From: UBA8886 sp002731655
GTDB lineage: Archaea; Thermoplasmatota; Poseidoniia; MGIII; CG-Epi1
Length of the DNA stretch: 64,000 nt
NCBI GenBank assembly: GCA_030754655.1
Contig: JASLZX010000003.1
Span: 38,217 to 102,216 of the forward strand
Direction: 5' to 3'
Part shown: positions 23,789 through 32,028 of the stretch, piece after piece
Position numbering within the stretch: position 1 is the first letter of the stretch
How the letters are laid out: each line of letters starts with the position of its first letter
Notes under the pieces: model-generated
What the model was told of the DNA's origin: nothing
Database searches by the model: none
The model's input: only the letters and a program-made list of their open reading frames with translations
Translations under genes and position numbers: made by a program

Positions 23789-24729
23789 TAATCAATTGCG
23801 ACCTCATTGCTCAGTGCGAGGAAAATATAGGCGAAGAAAATCTGGATTATCGGGAACATCAGGAAGACCATCATGTAGAGGTGCTCTTCCTCCAGTTTCA
23901 TCCCGGACCCGGAAACCCAGAAGGTGATCACGGCCATAATCATCGCGAAAATTGGAAGTGCCACCGCCATCACCACATACGCTTCCGCAAAGAGTGCCAT
24001 CTGCTGGATGACACTCTTGACATGCACCCGGTTGGCCTGCGCGTAGTATTCTGCCCGGTTCAGGAAGTAGAGCTTCAGGTTACCGCCCGAGGTAAGCGTG
24101 CCGACAATTCCCTGCAAGAACTCGGCAAATCGTTCCGAGGGCGACCGTTCGACGGCCTCCTTGAGCGTCGTCACCAAGTCACGAGCCATGAACTCAACAG
24201 AGTGGTAAACCCAAGCCGCATCCTTCGAAATCTCACCGTAAATATCCTCACTACGAGCGAGCGATTTGAAAATCATCGCCGGCGTTGCATTAGCCGCCGC
24301 CATCGCTGCTGTGTAGCTGGCGGCGAAGGGCAGCTTGCGGTCCATGTCCGTGGCGCGCGAGCCAACTCTCAGCCCGGGCTCGAGCCAGTTCACCATCGCT
24401 ATCAGCAGCGGCAGTACGATAACCAGCACCAGTGCTAGGATAGCCTGTATGAATTCCGAGACGATGATCGGCTCACCGTCTGGACCAGTCATTTGCGCTA
24501 GGAATGGAACGCCGACGACGATGAAAGCAAACACCAGCGCCAGCCCAGCGATGAAAGTAGCGAAAACCTGCATTGCGGCGTGGGCAACGTAGCCTTCGGG
24601 CAGCAGCGGAATGCGCGCCTTCACGAGCTGTTGCTTGAGCCCGAAGGAATTCTTGGTCAGCAAGCGACCCAGCCAGCCGAAAAGGAGCAGGCTGAGTGAC
24701 TGCAGGCCGCTTAGAACCACCGGTGCCAC
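23788..24729 (-). CDS. Type IV pilus/secretion membrane platform protein (FlaJ/TadC-like), copy 1
   Basis: A 313-residue T2SSF-class membrane protein. Helices occupy about residues 50-120. A cytosolic T2SSF domain follows (FAASYTAAMAAANATPAMIF, then FMARDLVTTLKEAVERSPSE and QGIVGTLTSGGNLKLYF), and the C-terminal helices start near residue 230. GTG start inside the last codons of the ATPase gene (19-base overlap), showing tight coupling of ATPase and platform synthesis. It is paired with the second platform gene downstream. Confidence 0.8.
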   Translation of the reverse strand: MAPVVLSGLQSLSLLLFGWLGRLLTKNSFGLKQQLVKARIPLLPEGYVAHAAMQVFATFIAGLALVFAFIVVGVPFLAQMTGPDGEPIIVSEFIQAILALVLVIVLPLLIAMVNWLEPGLRVGSRATDMDRKLPFAASYTAAMAAANATPAMIFKSLARSEDIYGEISKDAAWVYHSVEFMARDLVTTLKEAVERSPSERFAEFLQGIVGTLTSGGNLKLYFLNRAEYYAQANRVHVKSVIQQMALFAEAYVVMAVALPIFAMIMAVITFWVSGSGMKLEEEHLYMMVFLMFPIIQIFFAYIFLALSNEVAID

Positions 24730-26987
24730 CAGCGCGGATTGGCCGAGTGCTCAACGCGCTTCGCCAGATTGCTCTGTAGATTGGTCAGCGCATTGGCCTG
24801 CCGGGCCTCTTCCTTAGCCGCTTCCTTAGCCTGCTTGTCTGGACTGGAGGAAAGCTTGACCTGCTTGGCTTCGGCCTTGGCACGCTTCGTTAGCTCGCGG
24901 TTGCACGACTTCAACAGTCGTCCCGCCTCACGTACTGAGAGACTGGATACGTCACCGATACCAAGCTGCGTCGCAGCGGGTGTAAGCTGCCGTAGCGGAG
25001 CATAGCGCGCCTGCGCCTTCAGCATATCACGCTCGAGATAGGCGTCTGACTTGGCGCGGCGAGTCGCTTCCTTCGCCTCGAGCTTGGCGCGCTTGGCCTC
25101 GTCGTCAGTATCAGCCGCCCGAGTATCGGCCTTCGCGCGAGCCGCCGCCTCCTTAGCGAACCGATTCTGGAACTTCTCCTGCACCCCGGCCGGGAACTCG
25201 GTGATATCGACACCCTCATCGGCTGCGCCAGCACCGCTCAGGTCAAGGTCACGCTCCTTCACCTTGCGGCGGCGCTTGCGACCGCCCACCTGCAGGTCAG
25301 CATAGACCCGGCGCATCACGTCCTCGGGGTGGACGTAGTACTCGGCCACCACCCGGGCGAAGTCGCGGTAGTCACGGATGCTCTTCTTGAGGCACCACTC
25401 GATGACCAGCTGTCGCCGCTTGATTTCGTCCATGATTTCGACGCGGTTCAGGTTGGCCTTCAACATGATTTTCTCAAGCACGTAGGACTTGCCGGTGAAG
25501 ACAAACTCATCGGTGGCGTTGTCCCAGCGGAATGCCTCGTTGGTCAGCAGCTCGTGCGAATGGGGGTCAATGCCGATAATTTCGACGATGTTCTTGTTGC
25601 GCCGCACGCGCTTCCCACCGACGCGGGTCTGAATCTGGATTGAAATCGCGTCAAGCGACGGAATCAGCACGCGCGGAATCTCAATCGGCTTATTCTCAAG
25701 CCGGTGCACCAGGCTCTGGATTGAATCGGCGTGGAAGGTGGAATAGGTAGTGTGCCCAGTCGCCATGGCCTGGAACAGCACGTACGCCTCTGCACCACGG
25801 ATTTCTCCCACAATGATGTATTCCGGCCGCTCACGCAACGCTGCCCGCAGCAGGTCGTACATGTCGACCACTCCTGCCGCCTTGGCGCCCGCCATAGCGG
25901 ACTCACCACCGAAACCCTCACGGGTACAGCCAGGAATCCAGTTGGGATGCGGCAGGTTCAGCTCACGCGTCTCCTCAATACTCACAATTTTGTGCTGCCA
26001 CGGCAGGAAGAGTGAGCAGGCATTGAGGGAAGTGGTCTTGCCGGAAGCAGTACCACCGACAAACAGCATCGACATGCCGTACTGCATCGCGAGCCAGAAG
26101 AAGGCAATCTGCATTGAGGAAAAGGTCTTGAACTCGAGTAGGTCCACCGGCGTGAACGGTTCGTCACGGAAACGCCGGATGGTAAAGGTCGAACCTTTCG
26201 TGGAGACCTCACGGCCCAGCGTCATGACGATACGCGAACCATCCATCAGTGTCGCGTCGAGCAGTGGTTCAGCAATCGAGATGTGCTTACCGCAGCGCTG
26301 TGCCATGCGGATGATGTATCGCTCCAGCTCAAACTCGTCCGTCCAGAGGACATTGGTCCGCAGCGACTCGAAGCGCCGGTGGTAGACGAACACCTCGACG
26401 CCGGGGCCGTCGCAAGAAACGTCCTCGATATTCGGGTCGTGCATCATGGTATCAATCAGGCCGTAGCCCACCAAGTCACGCTCGATGTAGTAGTGGATTT
26501 TCTCGCGGTTGCTCTTGCGACTCGGAAGCCGGTATGCGTCGAGGATGTCGTCAACCGCCTGATGCAGGAACTCGTCCTGCCCCTCTTCGAGGGTTTCGCG
26601 GCTGATATTCAGCGCCCGCTGGAGCACATCCTGGATGGTCTGCAGGTCCTGTTTCTCCTGTTCGGACGCTTTTGGTTCGACGACATAGTAGAAGCGAGAG
26701 TAATCACGCTTGTCGAACAGGATGCGGACGTAGGAGAAGGGGGGCCTTACGGGGTAGGTATCAAGTTCCTCGAAATCCTCGCCCAACTCGATGTCGTCCA
26801 TGACGAGGTCATGGATGACGCCCGCCTTCTCGGCCGCCTTGCGGGACTGATCCTGCTGCTTGCGCTCCTTGCGCAAGCGCCGTTTTTCACGCCATGAAAG
26901 CTGGCTCTCGTCGACCGTTTCCTCAGTCGGCGATAGCATACCGAGAGGGGCTGATTCTGTGTCAATTGAGTCGCCGGCAGCTCCCAT
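24711..26987 (-). CDS. Type IV pilus/secretion assembly ATPase (TadA/FlaI/VirB11-like) with long charged C-terminal extension
   Basis: A 758-residue hexameric secretion ATPase. An acidic, charged N-terminus (1-80) precedes the N-terminal domain (90-290) and the ATPase core. Walker A GGTASGKTT is at 311-319, the Asp/Glu box is IVSIEETREL, Walker B IIVGEIRGAEAY, and the His box is GHTTYSTFHADS. The family usually ends near residue 570. Here about 170 more residues, rich in Ala, Lys, Arg, Glu and Asp, form a predicted coiled coil. It drives pilin assembly with the two platform proteins downstream. Confidence 0.92.
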   Translation of the reverse strand: MGAAGDSIDTESAPLGMLSPTEETVDESQLSWREKRRLRKERKQQDQSRKAAEKAGVIHDLVMDDIELGEDFEELDTYPVRPPFSYVRILFDKRDYSRFYYVVEPKASEQEKQDLQTIQDVLQRALNISRETLEEGQDEFLHQAVDDILDAYRLPSRKSNREKIHYYIERDLVGYGLIDTMMHDPNIEDVSCDGPGVEVFVYHRRFESLRTNVLWTDEFELERYIIRMAQRCGKHISIAEPLLDATLMDGSRIVMTLGREVSTKGSTFTIRRFRDEPFTPVDLLEFKTFSSMQIAFFWLAMQYGMSMLFVGGTASGKTTSLNACSLFLPWQHKIVSIEETRELNLPHPNWIPGCTREGFGGESAMAGAKAAGVVDMYDLLRAALRERPEYIIVGEIRGAEAYVLFQAMATGHTTYSTFHADSIQSLVHRLENKPIEIPRVLIPSLDAISIQIQTRVGGKRVRRNKNIVEIIGIDPHSHELLTNEAFRWDNATDEFVFTGKSYVLEKIMLKANLNRVEIMDEIKRRQLVIEWCLKKSIRDYRDFARVVAEYYVHPEDVMRRVYADLQVGGRKRRRKVKERDLDLSGAGAADEGVDITEFPAGVQEKFQNRFAKEAAARAKADTRAADTDDEAKRAKLEAKEATRRAKSDAYLERDMLKAQARYAPLRQLTPAATQLGIGDVSSLSVREAGRLLKSCNRELTKRAKAEAKQVKLSSSPDKQAKEAAKEEARQANALTNLQSNLAKRVEHSANPRWWHRWF

Positions 26988-26997
26988 CCTTACTCGT

Positions 26998-27453
26998 CTA
27001 TCCTGCGGTCAGGGTGACCACTTGGGATGTTGCGTCATACTGCACGACTATATAAGAAGTGCTAGAGTACACTTTCCCCTCTATAGCCGTGGCTGGCGCA
27101 AGCGGAAAATCCGCTGTGTATCGACCCCCCACAGGAGCCTTGCTGACCACTTTCAGGCCGGTCTCGGTGCCGATTACCGTGTAGAGCACGCCGTGCTCCT
27201 CGGTGGCGGCGGGAATATTCAGAGTGGCGTCAATTCCGGGATAAGCACGGACCATCGCGAGCAGCTCCTCAACCAGTTGCTGCAGTCGCACGCCCACCTG
27301 TTCCACCTCTTCCTGTGCCGTGAAGGTGTGGTTGCCCTTCAGCACGTCGGCGACCGCCATGGTCACCGCCGACAGCAGCAGTACTGCCAGCAACGAGGTG
27401 TAGATGAACCCTATTTCCTGCGCGCCTGACTCAGCGCAATCCAAACGATACAT
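26998..27453 (-). CDS. Pilin-like protein
   Basis: A 151-residue protein starting MYRLDCAESGAQEIGFIYTS followed by a hydrophobic helix (LLAVLLLSAVTMAVADVLKG). A soluble domain with Thr/Val-rich strands (SSTSYIVVQYDATSQVVTL) follows. The N-terminal hydrophobic helix with a Glu near its start is pilin-like. It overlaps the upstream 330-residue pilin-like gene by 23 bases and precedes the ATPase gene by ten bases. Minor pilin is the likely role. Confidence 0.65.
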   Translation of the reverse strand: MYRLDCAESGAQEIGFIYTSLLAVLLLSAVTMAVADVLKGNHTFTAQEEVEQVGVRLQQLVEELLAMVRAYPGIDATLNIPAATEEHGVLYTVIGTETGLKVVSKAPVGGRYTADFPLAPATAIEGKVYSSTSYIVVQYDATSQVVTLTAG

Positions 27454-28423
27454 GCACCGTCCTCTCCATCAGGCGTAGGTCTAGCGAGGTCGTCTGTGTC
27501 AGGTAGACCTCGTCATTCTGCAGGTCACGGCTGAATCCCCACTGGGACTGGAAGAAGCCGTAGGTTCCATACTGTGCATCGCCATCCACGACGATACGCA
27601 GGCTGTAAGCCTCAATACTCCCGGAATCGCTGCCGCCCTGGTTGCGCAGCGAGAAGTCGAAGTTGGAGGGGCCAGTCATACTGCTCATCTGCGAGCCGCT
27701 GTTGTTGTACGAAACTAGGTATATCGACAGCGCATCCACGTTTCCGCTGCCGCGCACCAGCGGGCGGTCCTCGAAGTAGTACCCGCCACCCGGCTCATGC
27801 GACAGTACCGCACCGTTGAACAATCGCATCTGGAACTGCCCTGCCGTCGAGCGGTACTTGTAGGAGAGGACATCCTGCATGTAGTAGCGGAACTCGCCAA
27901 TGGCGGTACCGTTGGCGGCAGCAGCGGTACCGGTCACGCCCGCCACGATGGGCGGCAGCGGTCCCAGCCGGTTGCCGTCGGTGTCACCGCTCCATACCGT
28001 CCCGTTGGGATAAGTGATGGTGACCGTCAGCGTCGCCACGGTTTCGGTCAGGTCCTCGACGCGCAGGATTGTGGCGCCCGCTTCCACGTTACGCGCCGAA
28101 AGCTGCGCCCAAGAAACGGTGCTCCAACAGAGCAGCAGGTCTTCCTGCGCCTTCTTCAGCGTGAAACTACCCGAGCCGAGCGAGACGGTCGAGGTGCGCG
28201 AGGCGCCCTCACCCTGCAGCAGCACCTGGTCCATGTCAGCGTCCAAGTTGAGCAGGTTGGAGCGCGTCGTCGCATACTGCGCCCACGCCTCGTTGTTCTG
28301 GATTTGCGGGATACCCCACGCCAGCATAGTACCTACGATGGTGACCATCATTACCATAATCAGGATGGTACCAATAACCTGGCTTACACCATCCTCGTCG
28401 CGAGGCAGGAGCTGACGCTTCAC
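27431..28423 (-). CDS. Large pilin-like protein (first gene of pilus operon)
   Basis: A 330-residue protein beginning MKRQLLPRDEDG, then VSQVIGTILIMVMMVTIVG, an archaeal Pilin_N-type segment with a prepilin peptidase site around the EDG/VSQ junction. About 290 residues follow, with strands rich in Gly, Ser and Tyr. The size is large for a pilin, so it may be a tip or adhesin-like minor pilin. It is the promoter-proximal gene of the seven-gene operon. An A/T block lies 26 bases before its ATG. Confidence 0.7.
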   Translation of the reverse strand: MKRQLLPRDEDGVSQVIGTILIMVMMVTIVGTMLAWGIPQIQNNEAWAQYATTRSNLLNLDADMDQVLLQGEGASRTSTVSLGSGSFTLKKAQEDLLLCWSTVSWAQLSARNVEAGATILRVEDLTETVATLTVTITYPNGTVWSGDTDGNRLGPLPPIVAGVTGTAAAANGTAIGEFRYYMQDVLSYKYRSTAGQFQMRLFNGAVLSHEPGGGYYFEDRPLVRGSGNVDALSIYLVSYNNSGSQMSSMTGPSNFDFSLRNQGGSDSGSIEAYSLRIVVDGDAQYGTYGFFQSQWGFSRDLQNDEVYLTQTTSLDLRLMERTVHVSFGLR

Positions 28424-28444
28424 GCCTTCACCACGCGGTGGGGG

Positions 28445-28453
28445 ACTAAAAAG
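28445..28453 (-). promoter_or_regulatory. Putative TATA element for the pilus operon
   Basis: ACTAAAAAG on the plus strand (CTTTTTAGT on the coding strand) is centred 26 bases before the start at 28423. A second A/T block (CTATAAAAG, about 28472-28480) lies further upstream and could be an alternative promoter. Confidence 0.45.
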
Positions 28454-28483
28454 CGTGCGTGCCGAACAGCGCTATAAAAGTCG

Positions 28484-29401
28484 CTACTGCGCCTCGAGCC
28501 AGCGCTCGGCGTCTATCGCCGCCATGCAGCCCATTCCGGCCGCAGTCACCGCCTGCCGGTAGCGCGTGTCGACGACGTCGCCCGCCGCGAATACGCCCTT
28601 CACGGAAGTCATCGAGTGCTGCTTCCAGAGCAGGTAGCCCGAAGCGTCGGTCTCAAGCTGCCTGTCCAGGAAGCTGGTAATCGGCTTGTGGCCGATGGCG
28701 ATGAACGCCCCTTCGCAGGTGAAATCCTCCTCGCTGTCGTCAGCGGTCGAGCGCAGTCGCGCGCCGCGGAAGTCGCCCTCCGCGCCGAGCCAGCCGGTGA
28801 CCGTGTGGTTCAGCTTCCAGGCGATACGCGGATTGTCGCGGGCGCGTAGCCCCATAATCTGCGACGCGCGTAGCCCCTCACGGCGGTGGACAATCGTCAC
28901 CTTGGGGCAGAAACGGGTCAGGAAAGTCGCCTCCTCCATAGCCGAGTCGCCGCCACCGACAACCATGACTTCCTTGTCGCGAAAGAAGGCGCCGTCGCAG
29001 GTGGCGCAGGTCGAAATCCCGCGCCCCTTGTGCACTTCCTCGTTCTCGACACCGAGCCAGATGGCCTCGGCGCCAGTGGCGATAATCAGCGCCTCCGCCT
29101 GCCAGGACTTATCGCCGCTGGTGACCCCGAACGGTCGGTGCGAGAGGTCGACGGAGTCGACGTTGCGGTCGAGGATGCGGGTGCCGAACCGCTCCGCCTG
29201 CGCGCGCAGCTGCATCATCATCTCCGGTCCCTGAATGCCTTCGGGGTAGCCGGGGTAATTCTCGACGTCGCTGGTGAGCATCAGCTGCCCGCCGCTGGCG
29301 TAACCGGCGAAAAGCAGCGGCTCGAGCATCGCCCGCGACGCGTAGAGCCCGGCGGTGTAGCCGGCCGGCCCGGACCCGATGATTATCAGCTTCTCAACCA
29401 T
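28484..29401 (-). CDS. trxB: Thioredoxin reductase
   Basis: A 305-residue flavoprotein. The FAD motif is GSGPAGYTAG (residues about 8-17), the redox-active site is CATCDGAFF (near residue 132), the NAD(P)H motif is VVGGGDSAMEEA, and the second FAD motif is GVFAAGDVVD. This is the low-molecular-weight TrxR layout. It reduces thioredoxin-type disulfide proteins and would partner the peroxiredoxin encoded at 52.7 kb. An A/T block 26 bases before the ATG implies a leaderless transcript. It is separated from trmI by only 32 bases. Confidence 0.95.
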   Translation of the reverse strand: MVEKLIIIGSGPAGYTAGLYASRAMLEPLLFAGYASGGQLMLTSDVENYPGYPEGIQGPEMMMQLRAQAERFGTRILDRNVDSVDLSHRPFGVTSGDKSWQAEALIIATGAEAIWLGVENEEVHKGRGISTCATCDGAFFRDKEVMVVGGGDSAMEEATFLTRFCPKVTIVHRREGLRASQIMGLRARDNPRIAWKLNHTVTGWLGAEGDFRGARLRSTADDSEEDFTCEGAFIAIGHKPITSFLDRQLETDASGYLLWKQHSMTSVKGVFAAGDVVDTRYRQAVTAAGMGCMAAIDAERWLEAQ

Positions 29402-29422
29402 TGCTGCGCCAGTCGGGCCGGT

Positions 29423-29432
29423 GGGTTAAGGT
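29423..29432 (-). promoter_or_regulatory. Putative TATA element for trxB
   Basis: GGGTTAAGGT on the plus strand (ACCTTAACCC on the coding strand) is centred 26 bases before the trxB start. Confidence 0.45.
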
Positions 29433-29433
29433 T

Positions 29434-30174
29434 TCACCCGAAATGGCGCGCGCTGACGATGAAACCGGTGTGCCCCAGCATGCGGTGTTGCGGTCGCAAT
29501 GATTGCGGTTTCGGCTCCCAGTCGCGCTGCAGGTTTTCCAGAACGCGCAGCTCGCCCCACCCTTCGAGCGTCCTCAGAAGCTGCGCCACCTGCGGGGTCG
29601 TCGGGAGGTATGCCACCAGCCGCCCGCCGGGCGCGAGCGACGCGGCGGCCCAGCCGACCAGCTCCCACGGTTGCGGCAGGTCCAGCGCAACAGCGTGGCA
29701 TTCGCGGGGATCAGTTTCGGGCGTCAGCGATTCCGGGATTACCTCGATCAGCGCCGCGTGCGGGCTGCGTTGCAAGTTGCGCTCGAGCACCTGTCGATGC
29801 GCCGGCCGCGGCTCGAAGCTCGCGACTCGCCCGTCGGGGGCGACCGCACGCGCCAGCGCCAGCGTCAGCCCGCCCGAGCCGCCACCCGCCTCGACCACGC
29901 TGTCACCCGGCTCCAAGGCAAGCGCCCACGTTATCCACGCCAGGTCGCGCGGCAGGATTACCTGCGGGCCGCGCGACAGATTCGCCTCGAGGTCGGGCAG
30001 CGTCGGCTCGAACAGCCGCGCCGGGGTGCCGACTAGGTCGAACTCCTCACCGAGGGGGGCGGCGCGCAGCACCGCCGAGTGGAAACTGCCCAGTCCGGGC
30101 AACTCCTGTTTCTCGGCATTGAGGTTTACAAGGTGCGTTTTTCCCTGCGCCAGCAGCAGCCGCCAGTTCGCCAT
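29434..30174 (-). CDS. trmI: tRNA (adenine-N1-)-methyltransferase TrmI
   Basis: A 246-residue class I methyltransferase of the TrmI/Trm61 family. A small N-terminal beta domain (LAQGKTHLVNLNAEKQELPG) is followed by ILPRDLAWITWALALEPGD, the SAM-binding motif VVEAGGGSGGLTLALA and VASFEPRPAHRQVLERN. DLPQPWE is the conserved DxPxPW motif. Archaeal TrmI methylates A57 and A58 in the T loop, which stabilises tRNA. The gene lies between recJ-like and trxB on the same strand. Confidence 0.9.
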   Translation of the reverse strand: MANWRLLLAQGKTHLVNLNAEKQELPGLGSFHSAVLRAAPLGEEFDLVGTPARLFEPTLPDLEANLSRGPQVILPRDLAWITWALALEPGDSVVEAGGGSGGLTLALARAVAPDGRVASFEPRPAHRQVLERNLQRSPHAALIEVIPESLTPETDPRECHAVALDLPQPWELVGWAAASLAPGGRLVAYLPTTPQVAQLLRTLEGWGELRVLENLQRDWEPKPQSLRPQHRMLGHTGFIVSARHFG

Positions 30175-30195
30175 GCGGGGTCAGCTGCCGCGGTA

Positions 30196-31539
30196 TTAGA
30201 GCCCTAGCTGCGCGGCGACCTGCTCGTCGGCTGCGGCGAGGAATTGCTCTTCTGCGTCGAGGGGGACAGTCGCGCCCGCCGCGATGGCGTGGCCGCCGCC
30301 GATGCCACCGCACTTGCCGGCGGACTGCGACATGACCTCAGCCAGGTTGAGCCCGCGTTCGATGAGCTCGGGCGTCGCGCGCGAAGAGACAATCAGCTCG
30401 CCGTCGCGTGGCGAAAGGCCGATGGCGGGCAGCGAGCGGTCGAGGAAGTAGCCCAGCGCCAGTCCGCAAATCGTGCCTTTCAGCGCCGGCTCGCTGGTGC
30501 TAAAGTGCTGGATGGCGTTGCGCCGCTCGAACTTCGCCGCGCTGAGCAGCGCGAGCAGTTGCTTGCGCTGAGCCAGCTCATGCGCCCCCGCACGGCTACG
30601 CGCCGCCGTCGAGCCGAGCAGCAGCGCAATCCCGGTCGAGGCGTCATCCTGCCGGCCGCTGGCATCGACCAGCGACGCCAGCTCAGAGACGGTGCAGCCC
30701 CATCCCGGCAACTGATAGCTGGGCGCGAAAAGCTGCTTGCACTGCTCGCTCCCGGCGCCCTGCTCGAGCAGCTTCAGCGCCAGCCAGTCTGCCAGCCGCG
30801 TCGCCTCCTCGCCCGCAAGGCCATCCGACGCCGCGGTGGGGTCGAGGCCGATTTCGCGCAGCGCCTCTTCCGCCGCAGTGGGCTGCCCGGAGATGCCGAC
30901 GAGGTACGGCTCGAGTGACCCCGCCAGCGCCTCGGCCAGGCTCACACCATGGAGCGGAAGTTGCTGCTTTTCTTTTAAATAATTATCTTCGGTAGCCATA
31001 TTGGCGATTTCGAGGTTCCAGCCCTTCCATCCACCGGTCATCTGGCGGTCGCCGCAGGCTCCCGCCAGCGCGATGGGGGCAAGGTCACGGTTCGGCTCGT
31101 CCAGCGTTAGCGCCAGCGCGAAGGCGACGCTCGCGGCGGACGCCTCGCGATTGCCGTCAACCCCTGCCTTGTGGGCATTCAGCTCGAGGACGTTGCCGGG
31201 AACCTCGCCCTGCGGCAGGTGGTGGTCAACCACCAACGCAGGCGCCTCGAGCTGCGCCAGCAGGTCCATGTAGCCCGACCCGAGGTCAGTGAAGAGCACC
31301 AGCGCAGGCGCCTCGCGGTTCAGCCGCTCGATGACACCGGGCGCCAGCGAGAGGACATTGCTGAGGTGGAAACGCTTCCCGAGCCGCAGCAGCGTCTGAA
31401 CCAAGATAGCCGACGAAGTCAGCCCGTCGCAGTCGTAATGGCCGATGATGCGCACCGGCTGCTCGATTTCCCGCAGGCGATCTGCCAATGGTTGTGCCGC
31501 TTCCGCCAGCGGCTGCGGCATCGCCGCGGCGGGGTTCAC
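30196..31539 (-). CDS. Archaeal RecJ-like DHH exonuclease (GINS-associated type)
   Basis: A 447-residue DHH/DHHA1 protein. Motif I is GHYDCDGLTSSAI, a second Asp is in FTDLGSGYMD, the DHH box is LVVDHHLPQGE, and the C-terminal DHHA1 has GGIGGGHAIAAGA. The pattern matches archaeal RecJ-like single-strand nucleases, one of which (GAN) associates with GINS at the replication fork. It overlaps the S15 gene by four bases; an S15-RecJ pairing is common in archaea and supports the call. Catalytic aspartates and histidines look intact. Confidence 0.87.
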   Translation of the reverse strand: MNPAAAMPQPLAEAAQPLADRLREIEQPVRIIGHYDCDGLTSSAILVQTLLRLGKRFHLSNVLSLAPGVIERLNREAPALVLFTDLGSGYMDLLAQLEAPALVVDHHLPQGEVPGNVLELNAHKAGVDGNREASAASVAFALALTLDEPNRDLAPIALAGACGDRQMTGGWKGWNLEIANMATEDNYLKEKQQLPLHGVSLAEALAGSLEPYLVGISGQPTAAEEALREIGLDPTAASDGLAGEEATRLADWLALKLLEQGAGSEQCKQLFAPSYQLPGWGCTVSELASLVDASGRQDDASTGIALLLGSTAARSRAGAHELAQRKQLLALLSAAKFERRNAIQHFSTSEPALKGTICGLALGYFLDRSLPAIGLSPRDGELIVSSRATPELIERGLNLAEVMSQSAGKCGGIGGGHAIAAGATVPLDAEEQFLAAADEQVAAQLGL

Positions 31540-31988
31540 CCGACCAGCAGCTTGGCGTTGGCGAGCGTGTATTTCCAGTCGTCCGGCAATACGCTGCTGC
31601 GCTTGTAGTAGCGCACCAGCCGCAGTATCTTCGACTCGGTGAGCTGCAGCGCCCGCCGGTTGTGGACGTCCTTGCGGTTGGACTCCAGATGCTCGCCCAG
31701 TCGCACCGCCTTGCGCATCAGGTTCGACAAATCCTCGGGGAGGTCGGGTGCCAGGCCGGCGTCGCGCACCATAGCCGCGACCGCCTTGCCGGTCGCCAGC
31801 TTGACACTCGGGATGCCATGCGAATCGCGCAGCTGGAGACCAATTTCGGCCGTCGAAAATCCCTCTTTCGAGAGCTTGCCCACCATCTCCTCGACCTCTT
31901 TCGGTTCGGGAGCCCAGGCAGGGTGCTCGCTGCGGGGCAGCGCGCTGGAGCCGGAACGGCCTTTCCGTCGAGCGTAGATTCGTGCCAT
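31536..31988 (-). CDS. rps15: Small ribosomal subunit protein S15 (uS15)
   Basis: A 150-residue archaeal/eukaryotic-type S15. The N-terminal extension MARIYARRKGRSGSSALPRS is characteristic, followed by PEEVEEMV-like and GLQLRDSHGIPSVK segments. The 16S rRNA-binding helices include DVHNRRALQLTESKILRLVRYY with a fully conserved HNRRAL core (residues about 110-130). The ATG at 31988 was chosen because it gives exactly this N-terminus. It is the first gene of an S15-RecJ operon. Confidence 0.95.
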   Translation of the reverse strand: MARIYARRKGRSGSSALPRSEHPAWAPEPKEVEEMVGKLSKEGFSTAEIGLQLRDSHGIPSVKLATGKAVAAMVRDAGLAPDLPEDLSNLMRKAVRLGEHLESNRKDVHNRRALQLTESKILRLVRYYKRSSVLPDDWKYTLANAKLLVG

Positions 31989-32028
31989 AGCTGGAATGTG
32001 GGCGGCAGTTAACCCTCTATTAAAAGAC

